NCBI RefSeq assembly: GCF_032164335.1
Contig: NZ_CP134152.1
Coordinates: 2,914,001 to 2,978,000 of the forward strand
Direction: 5' to 3'
DNA length: 64,000 nucleotides
Source of the DNA: Winslowiella toletana
Lineage (GTDB): Bacteria; Pseudomonadota; Gammaproteobacteria; Enterobacterales; Enterobacteriaceae
The notes beneath the pieces are model-generated. The model was given only the letters and a program-made list of their open reading frames with translations. It had not been told where the DNA came from and made no database searches. Below are positions 53,391 through 60,833 of the stretch, in pieces. A program made the position numbers and the translations under genes. Position 1 is the first letter of the stretch; every line of letters starts with the position of its first letter.

Positions 53391-54119
53391 TCACGCAGCT
53401 GCGTACAGCAGTTTCATCTGGCCTTTAACAGGGAAGGCTGCCATGCACCGTGCTTCGAAGTCACGGTAGTCGCTACAACCATTAGCGATGCCGGTCACCA
53501 CTATGATCTGGTTCTCTACCAACCGTAACGCGTCTGGTTTAAGGTACTGGTGTATCTTGTCACCAGCAGCAAGCCTGCTTTTAACTTCAGCATAAACTTC
53601 AGGTGGCAGCACAGGGCCATAGATCCACTTAGCGCTTATCATCCCGAACAGTGCCGGACGCCTGCCAGGGCGATGGCGGGGTAACCCAGACATTTTAAAT
53701 AGCGCAGCATAAAACGGCTCCCTAAAACGCTTTTCCCATGGCTGAGACTTGTCGAGAAGGAAGATAGCCTTGATTCGCTCATCATCTGACTGGCAGCCCG
53801 CATTATGGATAATCGCGTCTATCTGCTCGTCACACCAGATTTCAAAGTCAACCGACAGCCAGCGAGCGAATCGGACGGCCAACTTCGGATGTAGCCAGGT
53901 ACCGCCTCCGCGATCCTTACGCGCCCTGCTGGTTTTTACATATGTGATTTTCCCATATCTACCTTCCAGCGCCCGAAGATAGCGGACAGTTTCTGGAAGC
54001 CTCAGCCATTGGGCTGGCTCTTTTCCGAATTTATCTGCTGCTGATGTGGCATCAAACCACCCATCGCTATAAAAACGCATGGAGTGACCTTCGAACTGAA
54101 TCGGAATGATATTACTCAT
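53391..54119 (-). CDS. KilA-N domain protein
   Basis: A 242-residue protein. The KilA-N DNA-binding domain is clear in DGWFDATSAADKFGKEPAQW, GTWLHPKLAVRFARWLSVDF and EIWCDEQIDAII (about 18-110). The C-terminal part, with GRRPALFGMISAKWIYGPVL, is of the type found behind KilA-N in phages. Probably a regulator or antirepressor between the lysis and packaging genes. Confidence 0.85.
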   Translation of the reverse strand: MSNIIPIQFEGHSMRFYSDGWFDATSAADKFGKEPAQWLRLPETVRYLRALEGRYGKITYVKTSRARKDRGGGTWLHPKLAVRFARWLSVDFEIWCDEQIDAIIHNAGCQSDDERIKAIFLLDKSQPWEKRFREPFYAALFKMSGLPRHRPGRRPALFGMISAKWIYGPVLPPEVYAEVKSRLAAGDKIHQYLKPDALRLVENQIIVVTGIANGCSDYRDFEARCMAAFPVKGQMKLLYAAA

Positions 54120-54269
54120 CGGACTTTCCTTTTAGTGGTGAACCTTGTCTCACAGGAGTACGGCCCTCAGAAGGCATCCGACAGCCAGCCGAATTCCTCA
54201 AGGGTCACCCTGAAAGGTTCTGAGTTAAATGCGCGTGAGATGCGCGGTGATTTACTGCGGATATAAAAA

Positions 54270-54289
54270 AGCCCGACCAAAGTCAGGCT
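54270..54289 (-). terminator. Terminator after Rz
   Basis: AGCCTGAC-TTTG-GTCGGGCT on the minus strand (one G-T pair) followed by a T-run, directly past the Rz stop. Confidence 0.85.
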
Positions 54290-54290
54290 G

Positions 54291-54764
54291 TTATTTAAGG
54301 CATTGCTCTCTGATATACTGCTGGAGATAGTTCACCTGTCCGGTGATGGTGTTGATTCGCCCTCTGAGGGTGAAATAATCCCGTTCAGCGGTGTCATTAA
54401 GTCTGGCGGAGGTAGCATCGCCCACGCTGCCGGTGGAGGCGGTGCCACTCTTTGCACAGGTGGCGTTGAGCTGCAGCCGCTTACGACCAGCAATAACATC
54501 AGACTGGAGTTCGTCAATACTGGCTTTGGCATCTGCTAACTCCTTTGTGTATTTGGCATCGAGGGCAGCAACATCACGCTGACGTGCCAGCATATTTGTT
54601 ATCGTTTTCTGGCGGGCTTCAGCCAGCTCTTCTGCATGCTCAGCACGCTCGGTTTGCTCTTTAGCTTTGGTTCGGTAATGGTCGAACAAGGCAGAGTAGG
54701 TTACGCTCAGCGCTATAAGGCCGACAATAATCAGGTTGCGCCAGTTATTTGCCAGCCAGATCAT
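54291..54764 (-). CDS. Rz: i-spanin Rz
   Basis: A 157-residue inner-membrane spanin subunit. An N-terminal membrane anchor (NLIIVGLIALSVTYSALF) is followed by a periplasmic coiled coil (HAEELAEARQKTITNMLARQ). With Rz1 it disrupts the outer membrane in the last lysis step. The start overlaps the lysozyme stop by four bases, and Rz1 lies nested inside. Confidence 0.92.
   Translation of the reverse strand: MIWLANNWRNLIIVGLIALSVTYSALFDHYRTKAKEQTERAEHAEELAEARQKTITNMLARQRDVAALDAKYTKELADAKASIDELQSDVIAGRKRLQLNATCAKSGTASTGSVGDATSARLNDTAERDYFTLRGRINTITGQVNYLQQYIREQCLK
54332..54532 (-). CDS. Rz1: o-spanin Rz1 (nested in Rz)
   Basis: A 66-residue lipoprotein in another frame of Rz. The lipobox is VVSGC (Cys20). 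The mature part is proline-rich (STPPVQRVAPPPPAAWAMLP), as usual. It is the outer-membrane partner of Rz. The complete nesting is typical of lambdoid spanins. Confidence 0.9.
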   Translation of the reverse strand: MPKPVLTNSSLMLLLVVSGCSSTPPVQRVAPPPPAAWAMLPPPDLMTPLNGIISPSEGESTPSPDR

Positions 54765-55201
54765 GACAGAAACAACTCACGTTCAGCTGCGCGGCGCTTC
54801 ACAAGTCCTGCCAGCTGCTTTCCTCCAGCATTGACCCATTTGCCGAACTCGTCAGCCGCTCCTTGCTGATTACCGGAGTTCAGCTTAATAAGCAGGGTTG
54901 ATGTGCTCAGCGCACGCAGGCCAAGGTTGTAAGCGAAACTCACCAGCGCATCAAACTGTCCCTGAGTGATTTTCACCTTAACCAGTTGGTTTACCCCCTT
55001 CTCATACTGAACTACGCCACATTTGAGCAGGCGTTCTGCAGTTGAAAGGTCGATAACCATGCCAGCGGCCACTTTCTTACCGTTAACAGGTTGAGTCCAG
55101 CCGTAACCAATCGTCCACACGCCAACGCTGTCCTGGTAGGCTTTCAGTTCGCAGCCCTCGAAACGCTTGATTAGCGCAATGCCTGTGTTACTGATTTGCA
55201 T
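54761..55201 (-). CDS. Endolysin, T4-lysozyme type (GH24)
   Basis: A 146-residue muramidase. [20 protein letters not shown] followed by GYGWT carries the Glu-8-Asp-5-Thr triad; [13 protein letters not shown] and AAERELFL complete the family pattern. There is no signal-anchor segment at the N-terminus, so it needs the holin for release. The start overlaps the holin stop by 14 bases. Confidence 0.95.
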   Translation of the reverse strand: MQISNTGIALIKRFEGCELKAYQDSVGVWTIGYGWTQPVNGKKVAAGMVIDLSTAERLLKCGVVQYEKGVNQLVKVKITQGQFDALVSFAYNLGLRALSTSTLLIKLNSGNQQGAADEFGKWVNAGGKQLAGLVKRRAAERELFLS

Positions 55202-55508
55202 CTTCTACCCCGGCTTTTCTGGCGGCCACGCGTTTGATCAGCGCACCGATTGAATCAGTGCCGACATAACCAATAAACACACTGGCGATGTAAGCGAGGT
55301 TTGTACTCAGGCCGAGGAAGTCCAGCAGGTCACGGACGAACCAGGCGATCATCGCGCACATAGCAGCATCGATAATCGTTTTCCAGAACTGGCCGCCGTT
55401 GTAGCGCCCGCGCAGATAGGCCATCAGGAACGCCAGCGCGGCACCTATGCCCTGCTCTTTTGCAGCCAGCAATGCGGCGATCAAATCTTGTTTATAGGGC
55501 ATACGCAT
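55188..55508 (-). CDS. S: Holin, lambda S-like with dual start
   Basis: A 106-residue class I holin very like lambda [29 protein letters not shown] and [20 protein letters not shown]. The N-terminus MRMPYKQDL keeps the two Met starts of lambda (MKMPEKHDL), with Arg for Lys, so a longer antiholin and a shorter holin are expected. Three membrane segments are visible. The upstream frame to 55523 is not needed. Confidence 0.95.
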   Translation of the reverse strand: MRMPYKQDLIAALLAAKEQGIGAALAFLMAYLRGRYNGGQFWKTIIDAAMCAMIAWFVRDLLDFLGLSTNLAYIASVFIGYVGTDSIGALIKRVAARKAGVEDANQ

Positions 55509-55621
55509 GTCTCCCACCTCCATTACTCCGGGTGGCTGTTGTGTAGGGTTTAAGAAAATAAAGTGCGCCGTCCCGAGCTAACAGGAGTGAGTGAGGGTGA
55601 TTCGGGAGGCGCAAAAGAAAA

Positions 55622-55641
55622 AGGTCGCTCTATGGCGACCT
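55622..55641 (-). terminator. Terminator upstream of the holin gene
   Basis: AGGTCGC and GCGACCT form a seven-base stem; the A-run to its left gives a T-run on the minus strand. It lies between the 83-residue gene and the holin, where a lambda tR'-like antiterminated site is expected. Confidence 0.7.
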
Positions 55642-55768
55642 GTTGGAATTAATGTGTGGTGGCCGGTGATGCGATCCGGCATTCTCGACCAGAGATACTT
55701 TCAACTCAGAGTCAGCTTGGAAGTTCTTTTACCTCATACCAATGACCATCGGTGGGATAGTCACTTAG

Positions 55769-56020
55769 TCATTCATCCCAATAAGGGCCAATCATGGCAC
55801 AGTGAGGGCGATGGGGATAGTTGTAACTTACCCTTACGTTACCAACCATCGTACTCCTTTCTTTAAATGCCGCATCTCCGCATTTAAGCTTTGATAAGGC
55901 ATTTTCAAGCGCAGTTATCGCTAAACAAGTGTCATCGCTCTCAACATACAGTGTGAAACCTTTAACTTTTGAGTCTAAAGTTACAGGCTTCAAATTTAGG
56001 TGATGATGATGTGGGTTCAT
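55769..56020 (-). CDS. Small phage protein, possibly shortened by an in-frame TGA
   Basis: An 83-residue protein starting MNPHHHHLNLKPVTLDSKVK with a strong AGGAGGAG RBS. It ends HCAMIGPYWDE before TGA (55769-55771). The same frame continues for 18 codons, LSDYPTDGHWYEVKELPS, to a second TGA at 55712. That reads like a natural C-terminus and might indicate a recent stop. Function unknown. Confidence 0.6.
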   Translation of the reverse strand: MNPHHHHLNLKPVTLDSKVKGFTLYVESDDTCLAITALENALSKLKCGDAAFKERSTMVGNVRVSYNYPHRPHCAMIGPYWDE

Positions 56021-56099
56021 CTGCTCCTCCTATATAAACATTGTTCCGGCTTTAACTTCTGAAACAGCACTACTACGTCAGCCATCAAGCAGATAAATC

Positions 56100-56172
56100 G
56101 CATCGGTTAAGAGCACTGATTACCACAGTGGAGCATTTACGCCGTTGCTTCCGCCAGTGCTCTTACCGATGC
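56100..56172. other. Long hairpin in the late-leader region
   Basis: GCATCGGTTAAGAGCACTG (56100-56118) is complementary, with one bulged T, to CAGTGCTCTTACCGATGC (56155-56172); the loop is 36 bases. It lacks tRNA arms and a T-run on the minus strand. The 426-base gap 56021-56446 holds no gene, only this hairpin and two terminators. An RNA element of the late leader is possible. Confidence 0.5.
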
Positions 56173-56174
56173 AA

Positions 56175-56202
56175 TAAAAAAGGCCCCGCAATCGCGGAGC
56201 CT
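56175..56202 (-). terminator. Terminator in the late-leader region
   Basis: AGGCTCCGC and GCGGGGCCT (one mismatch) with a four-base loop, and a T-run on the minus strand (complement of 56175-56180). It lies between the Q-like gene and the lysis genes. Confidence 0.75.
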
Positions 56203-56317
56203 CGGAATATGGTGCGCCTGTTTATCATCATTGATTATCTGACAATCCATCGAACGGGCGGCGCATTGAGTTGCTACATTTTTAATTGTAGTAGCCCCCC
56301 GGCAAACAGCAATAAAA

Positions 56318-56347
56318 AAAGCCCCAACCTAATAAGGTCAGGGCTTT
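56318..56347 (-). terminator. Terminator after the Q-like gene
   Basis: AAAGCCC and GGGCTTT, an internal two-base mismatch, then ACCT/AGGT and a four-base loop. A T-run follows on the minus strand. It lies about 100 bases after the Q-like stop. Confidence 0.85.
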
Positions 56348-56446
56348 CTTGGTAATCTGCCGCTCTTCTGTCTTTGTCATCCGAGCATGACATAAAACTA
56401 CCAGGTCCATTTCCCAAATTCAAGCTATTTGGAAAATATTTCCCTC

Positions 56447-57061
56447 TTAAGCCGCAATCAGGGAATTTTCTTGTTCTATTTCATGCTTAATTGCGTAAAA
56501 CATTTCCTCTTCAAGCACCTCCTCGCACCAGATTATTCTCTTTCGGGCATATTGGATATCGCAGCCGGTGGCGTAGTGAACCTGCCTGGCAATATCTTGC
56601 GGGCTTTTGCATTCACAGTATCGTTTAATGGCTACATCGCGGATTGGACTGTCGCGCTTAATGACCTTGCTCATTACTTTTTCGACAAAAGCCGCATCAT
56701 CTGATTCTTTGGCGAGAGCGATGATGCTGGCCGTTGATGTTCCTGGAATAATGATTTCACGCGACCTTTTGAATAACTCCTCTCCCGTATAGCCCTGCTT
56801 GTGCAAGCTATTAACCACTTCGACAATTCGCTCTGATTGCTGCTCACTCCATTCCGAGCGAACCATCAACCTGCCAATCACATTGACGCATCCGCCAGGT
56901 GAATCGTCGCCGCCCAGGTGCCTGCCCCATAGAGTCAGCAGATATCGAGTCCAGACTCTCTGAGGTGGAGTAATGGTTTTCTTCCCTCGGCACCAGACAC
57001 GCCGCAAGTCTGCCTGCCTCAGATAACATGGCAGCATGTAAACCGGGTCTGACTTTCTCAT
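56447..57061 (-). CDS. Candidate late antiterminator (Q-position protein)
   Basis: A 204-residue basic protein starting MRKSDPVYMLPCYLRQADLR. YLLTLWGRHLGGDDSPGGCV and a C-terminal helical part (DIQYARKRIIWCEEVLEEEM) recall DUF1133/Q-type proteins. It lies at the Q position: after NinG, before late-leader terminators and the lysis cassette. Those terminators would need an antiterminator. Family is not certain. Its ATG overlaps the preceding 39-residue gene by four bases. Confidence 0.65.
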   Translation of the reverse strand: MRKSDPVYMLPCYLRQADLRRVWCRGKKTITPPQRVWTRYLLTLWGRHLGGDDSPGGCVNVIGRLMVRSEWSEQQSERIVEVVNSLHKQGYTGEELFKRSREIIIPGTSTASIIALAKESDDAAFVEKVMSKVIKRDSPIRDVAIKRYCECKSPQDIARQVHYATGCDIQYARKRIIWCEEVLEEEMFYAIKHEIEQENSLIAA

Positions 57062-57177
57062 GCCCTTCTCCCTGCGATGTGGCTGAAGTGTTGGAGTAAT
57101 CGGTAATCACACATGAAAGAGCTTTTAGAGCGGTAGAGTCTGATGTGTAGCCATTTGCGCTGAAGGTATTCGGTCAT
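57058..57177 (-). CDS. 39-residue coupled protein between NinG and the Q-like gene
   Basis: A 39-residue basic protein starting MTEYLQRKWLHIRLYRSKSS and ending FSHIAGRRA. Its ATG overlaps the NinG stop (ATGA) and its stop overlaps the Q-like start (ATGA), so all three are coupled. That arrangement argues strongly for translation. No function known. Confidence 0.65.
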   Translation of the reverse strand: MTEYLQRKWLHIRLYRSKSSFMCDYRLLQHFSHIAGRRA

Positions 57178-57764
57178 GCTGCCTCTCTTTGCTTATTTAT
57201 AACCCGCAGTAAAGCCCTGTAATGCGCTCGTATGGCGTACAGCTCTTCGCGGGTATATCGATGAGGTGTGTTGTTGTTTTCAAGCGCCTCGACACGCTGA
57301 GCGCCGATTTTGTCTATCAGGTTGATTCGATATGGAATGGCATTACTTGAAAGCTCGCTGTTGCAGCGATGACATTGCTTATGAATGTTATCTTCGTTGT
57401 AACGAATGTGTGATGCTGCGCCTCTTGACCTGAAGTGCCCTGCTCCCCACTGAACCGTTTCCCACGTTCCACAGCTAATGCACGGTAAATCCTTATCCCT
57501 TCCCTTAGTGATGTAATCATTAACAGCTCGCTGGGTTAGATCTTCCCAGTGCTTTAATGGTTTAAGGTCGGATTTTCGCTTATTCCAAGCGGCACGCTCA
57601 GCCTTATCTTGACGCTCTTTCTTGCGCTCAGATTGCTGGACTGCGTATTTAATTGCACAGCGTGGGCTACAGACGATTTGAAGGGTATTGATGGGAGTGA
57701 ATAGTTTTTTGCAGGTTCGGCATTTCTTTGGCTTCGGTGGTTTTGGCTTAATCGCCTTCGCCAT
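57174..57764 (-). CDS. ninG: NinG/Rap recombination protein
   Basis: A 196-residue Holliday-junction/D-loop endonuclease homologue. A zinc knuckle CRTCKKLF with CSPRC (15-36), a charged linker, and CISCGTWETVQWGAGHFRSR with HKQCHRCN are the conserved NinG parts. It takes part in phage recombination. It overlaps NinI by 17 bases. Confidence 0.92.
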   Translation of the reverse strand: MAKAIKPKPPKPKKCRTCKKLFTPINTLQIVCSPRCAIKYAVQQSERKKERQDKAERAAWNKRKSDLKPLKHWEDLTQRAVNDYITKGRDKDLPCISCGTWETVQWGAGHFRSRGAASHIRYNEDNIHKQCHRCNSELSSNAIPYRINLIDKIGAQRVEALENNNTPHRYTREELYAIRAHYRALLRVINKQREAA

Positions 57765-58437
57765 TGCTACCCCCCTGAACCTGGACGATTGTCAGAGTTC
57801 CACCGAAAACCGCGCCAGTATCGATGTAGTTTTGATTCCAAGCTTTCGCTTTTTTCTTGATTGGTGTGTGCCCGAAGTAGAACTGGTCAGCGCCATCGAT
57901 TTGGCTACCCTCACCATCAACAATGCGACTGAACCGCTCTCGACTCCACATGATTTCTTTCGGGTCCAATACCTTCCCGAACTCATAGCTTTGAGAAGGA
58001 TAATCAGCATGCGCAACCACTATTTTTTCATTACCAGTCTGCACCTCAATAACCAGAGGAAGTGTTGATGCGTATTGAATGAGGCCTTTCGCTCGAATTT
58101 TCTCGTCTGGGTCCAAGTGCCAGTACCATTCACCGCCGTTCTGAAACCACAGAGAACCATTGGTATGTCCAGATACCGCCTCTATGGCCATTTGCTCATG
58201 GTTGCCTTTTACGGCCTTAAACCAAGGCTCTCGAATTAGCTCAAGGCACTCTATATTTTTATTTCCTCTATCTATCAGGTCACCAACTGAAACCAGAAGA
58301 TCATGATGCGGATCGAAATTGATCTCTGATAACCTAGTTAATAGTTTTTCAAAGCTCCCATGCAAATCACCGACAACAAAAATTTTCCGATATTCATTAC
58401 CTTCCACTCTTTCGTAGTAACCATTTCGCTTACTCAT
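57748..58437 (-). CDS. ninI: NinI serine/threonine protein phosphatase (lambda PP type)
   Basis: A 229-residue metallophosphatase. The motifs GDLHGS, GDLIDRG and GNHEQM bind the two metals, and later HAD and GHTP supply histidines, as in lambda phosphatase. Its role in lambda is unclear. It lies directly downstream of a NinF-like gene, with which it overlaps by eight bases. Confidence 0.95.
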   Translation of the reverse strand: MSKRNGYYERVEGNEYRKIFVVGDLHGSFEKLLTRLSEINFDPHHDLLVSVGDLIDRGNKNIECLELIREPWFKAVKGNHEQMAIEAVSGHTNGSLWFQNGGEWYWHLDPDEKIRAKGLIQYASTLPLVIEVQTGNEKIVVAHADYPSQSYEFGKVLDPKEIMWSRERFSRIVDGEGSQIDGADQFYFGHTPIKKKAKAWNQNYIDTGAVFGGTLTIVQVQGGSNGEGD

Positions 58438-58567
58438 CTTCCCTCCTCACTATTTCAATAACTTCATAGCCGTTAAGCTCGTAGAATGCGCAGCAGTCGC
58501 TACAGCACCAGGTTTCATCGTCGCTTAGTGGTAGTCCGCAATCAGCACAGATGCTTTCAGCTTCCAT
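58430..58567 (-). CDS. NinF-like small zinc-ribbon protein
   Basis: A 45-residue protein starting MEAESICADCGLPLSDDETW. The cysteines CADC (7-10) and CCSDCC (21-26) form a small zinc ribbon, as in lambda NinF (CANCG...CEHCC). It overlaps the 3' end of the gene before it and the start of NinI. AGGAGG precedes the NinI start inside it. Confidence 0.7.
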   Translation of the reverse strand: MEAESICADCGLPLSDDETWCCSDCCAFYELNGYEVIEIVRREDE

Positions 58568-58853
58568 TGCCAACCTCCTTTTGCTCGTCAAACCACATCA
58601 GGAACAATAAGCAGCACACCGCGTGCGCCAGGTGGGGTAAGTTGCTTTCAGTGTCGTTTGACTCTCCTGACCACCAGGCAGTGATGTGACGAATCGACGC
58701 ATCGAAATAACGCTGCCTGCCATCCGGCACTGTTTTCCAGTTGTCTACTGCGTACTTAGCTGCCCCAAATTCAAGAACGGACACGACAGTTTTAATGGCA
58801 TTTAACGGCAGCAGACTAAACCTCCATTTCCCCGAGTCATGCTTAGTTGTCAT
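58557..58853 (-). CDS. DUF5664 protein, putative dNTP hydrolase-like
   Basis: A 98-residue protein starting MTTKHDSGKWRFSLLPLNAI. LEFGAAKYAVDNWKTVPDGR and YFDASIRHITAWWSGESNDT then LPHLAHAVCCLLFLMWF are the DUF5664 pattern. Members are annotated as dATP/dGTP diphosphohydrolases, a MazG-like all-helical fold. ATGA overlap with the gene before it. Confidence 0.8.
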   Translation of the reverse strand: MTTKHDSGKWRFSLLPLNAIKTVVSVLEFGAAKYAVDNWKTVPDGRQRYFDASIRHITAWWSGESNDTESNLPHLAHAVCCLLFLMWFDEQKEVGNGS

Positions 58854-59056
58854 ATTCGGCTCCACATAGGGTTCTGCCAGCGCCGGCTCGGGCGAGGCTC
58901 AGTTTTCTCTTCGGGTAATAAAGCGCTTACCGTCCATGACTTGTAGTCAGCGGCAAGATGCTTTTCGACTTTGATATTGAGGGATTGATACTTGAGGATT
59001 AGTTCGTTGGCTTCTTCGGTTGTACAGTCAGGCTGATGGTGCCAGCTCATTTTCAT
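58850..59056 (-). CDS. Small phage protein of unknown function
   Basis: A 68-residue protein starting MKMSWHHQPDCTTEEANELI, with AGGAAGGCC before 59056; the frame is open to 59146. LKYQSLNIKVEKHLAADYKS follows. It overlaps ninH at one end and the DUF5664 gene (ATGA) at the other. No family recognised. Confidence 0.6.
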   Translation of the reverse strand: MKMSWHHQPDCTTEEANELILKYQSLNIKVEKHLAADYKSWTVSALLPEEKTEPRPSRRWQNPMWSRI

Positions 59057-59258
59057 GGCCTTTCCTTCCTGCGCTTTCACCCCACGCGCCACGGTGAACC
59101 ATGAGAACGCCATTGACGATTGCGTGAAATCTGGCTTTTTTGTCACGATGGTACTTTCTGATTGTGGTGCGGTTAGACTTGAGAATTCTTGCCAGTTCTG
59201 TCTGATTGCCCCGCGTCTTTATCAATAATTCGGGGATTGTCTGGATGTTTACATTCAT
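59028..59258 (-). CDS. ninH: NinH
   Basis: A 76-residue Fis-like helix-turn-helix protein. TIPELLIKTRGNQTELARIL and HAIVNGVLMVHRGAWGE match lambda NinH (TIPDMLVEAYENQTEVARIL, HAIVNGVLMVHRGWGK). The ATG at 59258 overlaps the stop of the NinB-like gene (TGATG). Confidence 0.92.
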   Translation of the reverse strand: MNVNIQTIPELLIKTRGNQTELARILKSNRTTIRKYHRDKKARFHAIVNGVLMVHRGAWGESAGRKGHENELAPSA

Positions 59259-59704
59259 CAAGCCACCTGCTTTTGTCTGAGTTGCATAAACTCTGAATCG
59301 TTAGGGATAGCAATGGGTACGCCTTTATCAAGGCACCACTGTTCGTGTAGCTCCATCAAGCGGAGCATTCGGCCTTTGTCCATCTTGCTTGTCCGCTCCC
59401 TCTCTCCGTTCTCGTCGCGCCCCAGCCAGTGTCCCACGTAATAATCGTGAACCTCTTCGTTGCTGATTGGCCGGCTGAGTACCACAACGCCCCCGCGACT
59501 TCTAATGTCCACAACAACGCCACGCGCACGTAGCCAGTCGCCTGTGGTTTCTACCCACATTCGCCATGTGCGATTCATTGGAATTGTTCGGAGGTCACGC
59601 CATTCGGTTATTTTGATGCGCCAGCGTTTGCCGGAAGAGACGAGGTCGAATATGTGCTTAGTGAACTGGCCGAGGGTTGTCGTGTGTAGGCAAAAATCCT
59701 GCAC
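59258..59704 (-). CDS. NinB/YbcN-like recombination protein
   Basis: A 148-residue protein starting with GTG at 59704 (GGAGGAAAAG upstream). KRWRIKITEWRDLRTIPMNR and TWRMW resemble E. coli YbcN (RIRIAEWREQRTIEQNR), a NinB-like base-flipping protein. TSKMDKGRMLRLMELHEQWC follows. In lambda NinB helps RecA-type and Red recombination. Family is likely, exact orthology not. Confidence 0.75.
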   Translation of the reverse strand: MQDFCLHTTTLGQFTKHIFDLVSSGKRWRIKITEWRDLRTIPMNRTWRMWVETTGDWLRARGVVVDIRSRGGVVVLSRPISNEEVHDYYVGHWLGRDENGERERTSKMDKGRMLRLMELHEQWCLDKGVPIAIPNDSEFMQLRQKQVA

Positions 59705-59716
59705 CTTTTCCTCCGA

Positions 59717-59812
59717 TTATAATGAAATTGCCAACCCGAGAATGAAACCAGAAATCGCCATCATTAGCGTAAGGGCTATAACTTCCCATGCGCTAAATAT
59801 CTTAGCTCCCAT
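59717..59812 (-). CDS. 31-residue membrane peptide
   Basis: A very small frame starting MGAKIFSAWEVIALTLMMAI and ending SGFILGLAISL, one membrane helix. Its ATG shares a base with the upstream stop (TAATG). Coupling and hydrophobicity support a real gene. Function unknown. Confidence 0.5.
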   Translation of the reverse strand: MGAKIFSAWEVIALTLMMAISGFILGLAISL

Positions 59813-60165
59813 TACTCATCTCCTTTAATGGTAACCAGGGGGATGACAGGCTGCATCTTCGCCACTGCCTTACGTTTACAGTCAGCGTAAGCCGCGCTAC
59901 CTACTAAATCTCTCAGTTCATCCAGCAGCAGATTTTTCATGCGCAGTTTTTCACCTGCTCGGCGGTTCAGTTTTCCGTATCTTGTTCCAATGGCATACCT
60001 GAGCGTTTTTAGCTTGGATAGGTATCTCTCAGCCCCAGCCCTTTCCTCTCCTGCAGTTGAATAGATTCGCCCATCCAACACGACGATGTTCAGTGCAATC
60101 TCTTCCAGCCAGTCCTCGCACTGAGAAAGAGTTGCTGATTGAATTTGCGCTGCTGTTAATTTCAT
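59812..60165 (-). CDS. Helical phage protein of unknown function
   Basis: A 117-residue basic helical protein starting MKLTAAQIQSATLSQCEDWL, with GGAGG before the ATG. ERYLSKLKTLRYAIGTRYGK and KNLLLDELRDLVGSAAYADC are the most regular helices. No family named. Confidence 0.6.
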   Translation of the reverse strand: MKLTAAQIQSATLSQCEDWLEEIALNIVVLDGRIYSTAGEERAGAERYLSKLKTLRYAIGTRYGKLNRRAGEKLRMKNLLLDELRDLVGSAAYADCKRKAVAKMQPVIPLVTIKGDE

Positions 60166-60250
60166 CGCTTACCTCCGGCCCAGCGCCATAAAAAAAGGAC
60201 CGCGATACTCAGCAGTCCTATTTCGATTTCTGTTATGTAGATTGGTAACA

Positions 60251-60340
60251 TCAAAGATACCTCGCAAAAATCCATATCGAAAATGCACCGAATGCCATAA
60301 GGACCAGTGAGATTATTACCAGAGCTGTGTTGTCATCCAT
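60251..60340 (-). CDS. 29-residue membrane peptide
   Basis: A frame starting MDDNTALVIISLVLMAFGAF and ending SIWIFARYL, one membrane helix. The ATG overlaps the DUF551 stop (TGATG), and the stop overlaps the ATG of a further hydrophobic frame (MLPIYITEIEIGLLSIAVLF). Probably a coupled small membrane protein. Confidence 0.45.
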   Translation of the reverse strand: MDDNTALVIISLVLMAFGAFSIWIFARYL

Positions 60341-60552
60341 CACTCACCTTCCTTTGGTGGCTCGGGGAGTGGCTGCCAGTGGGTAACTTTATTGCCAACC
60401 GATTCACCAAAAGGCTCATGCAGAAACTTACAATCATGCCTGTTGTAATAGGCAATGAAAGAATTGCGACCCTCACTTACGATTACTGCTGCATGGTCCC
60501 AGTCATCACACTCCGGCAATCTTTCGCTACAGCGAATCCAGTTGCTCATCAT
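60340..60552 (-). CDS. DUF551 protein
   Basis: A 70-residue protein. WIRCSERLPECDDWDHAAVI at the start and VTHWQPLPEPPKEGE at the end are the DUF551 signature, found in many enterobacterial prophages. Function unknown. Overlaps the ninX-like stop. Confidence 0.85.
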   Translation of the reverse strand: MMSNWIRCSERLPECDDWDHAAVIVSEGRNSFIAYYNRHDCKFLHEPFGESVGNKVTHWQPLPEPPKEGE

Positions 60553-60833
60553 TCCCCCTCATTCATCATCAGGAAGACTATGCAGATAGCGCGGCATGGG
60601 TCTTTGTCCACAAAAAACATACCTTCATGCTCAACCTCATCACTGGTTGCACACCATCCGCTTTGAGCTGGCACGACGCCAATCAAATTCTTCTCCGCTA
60701 TCGGCCCCGCGTCAGCCCATGAGTTGCAGTATTTTTTCTGCTCATTCCGCGCCAGAAGATAATCAGCAAAGCTAATCGCCCTGCCAACTTCACAGCTAAT
60801 TTCATAGTCGCTCAGCTTGCTGTAATCAGTCAC
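60549..60833 (-). CDS. NinX-like protein (DUF2591)
   Basis: A 94-residue protein beginning with GTG at 60833 (AGGAGAGCAGC upstream): MTDYSKLSDYEISCEVGRAI. YCNSWADAGPIAEKNLIGVV and CRAICIVFLMMNEGE match the NinX/DUF2591 pattern. The frame extends to 60923 without an RBS. Function unknown. Confidence 0.8.
   Translation of the reverse strand: MTDYSKLSDYEISCEVGRAISFADYLLARNEQKKYCNSWADAGPIAEKNLIGVVPAQSGWCATSDEVEHEGMFFVDKDPCRAICIVFLMMNEGE

Noticed and set aside
55642-55768. tRNA or further gene between the 83-residue gene and the holin
   Set aside because: No cloverleaf and no separate start codon with RBS on either strand.
56100-56172. tRNA-like gene
   Set aside because: Outer pairing resembles an acceptor stem, but T-arm, anticodon arm and CCA are missing.
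60030-60251. 73-codon frame beginning MLPIYITEIEIG
   Set aside because: It is coupled to the 29-residue frame, but most of it overlaps the 117-residue gene in another frame; only the first part looks like a membrane peptide.
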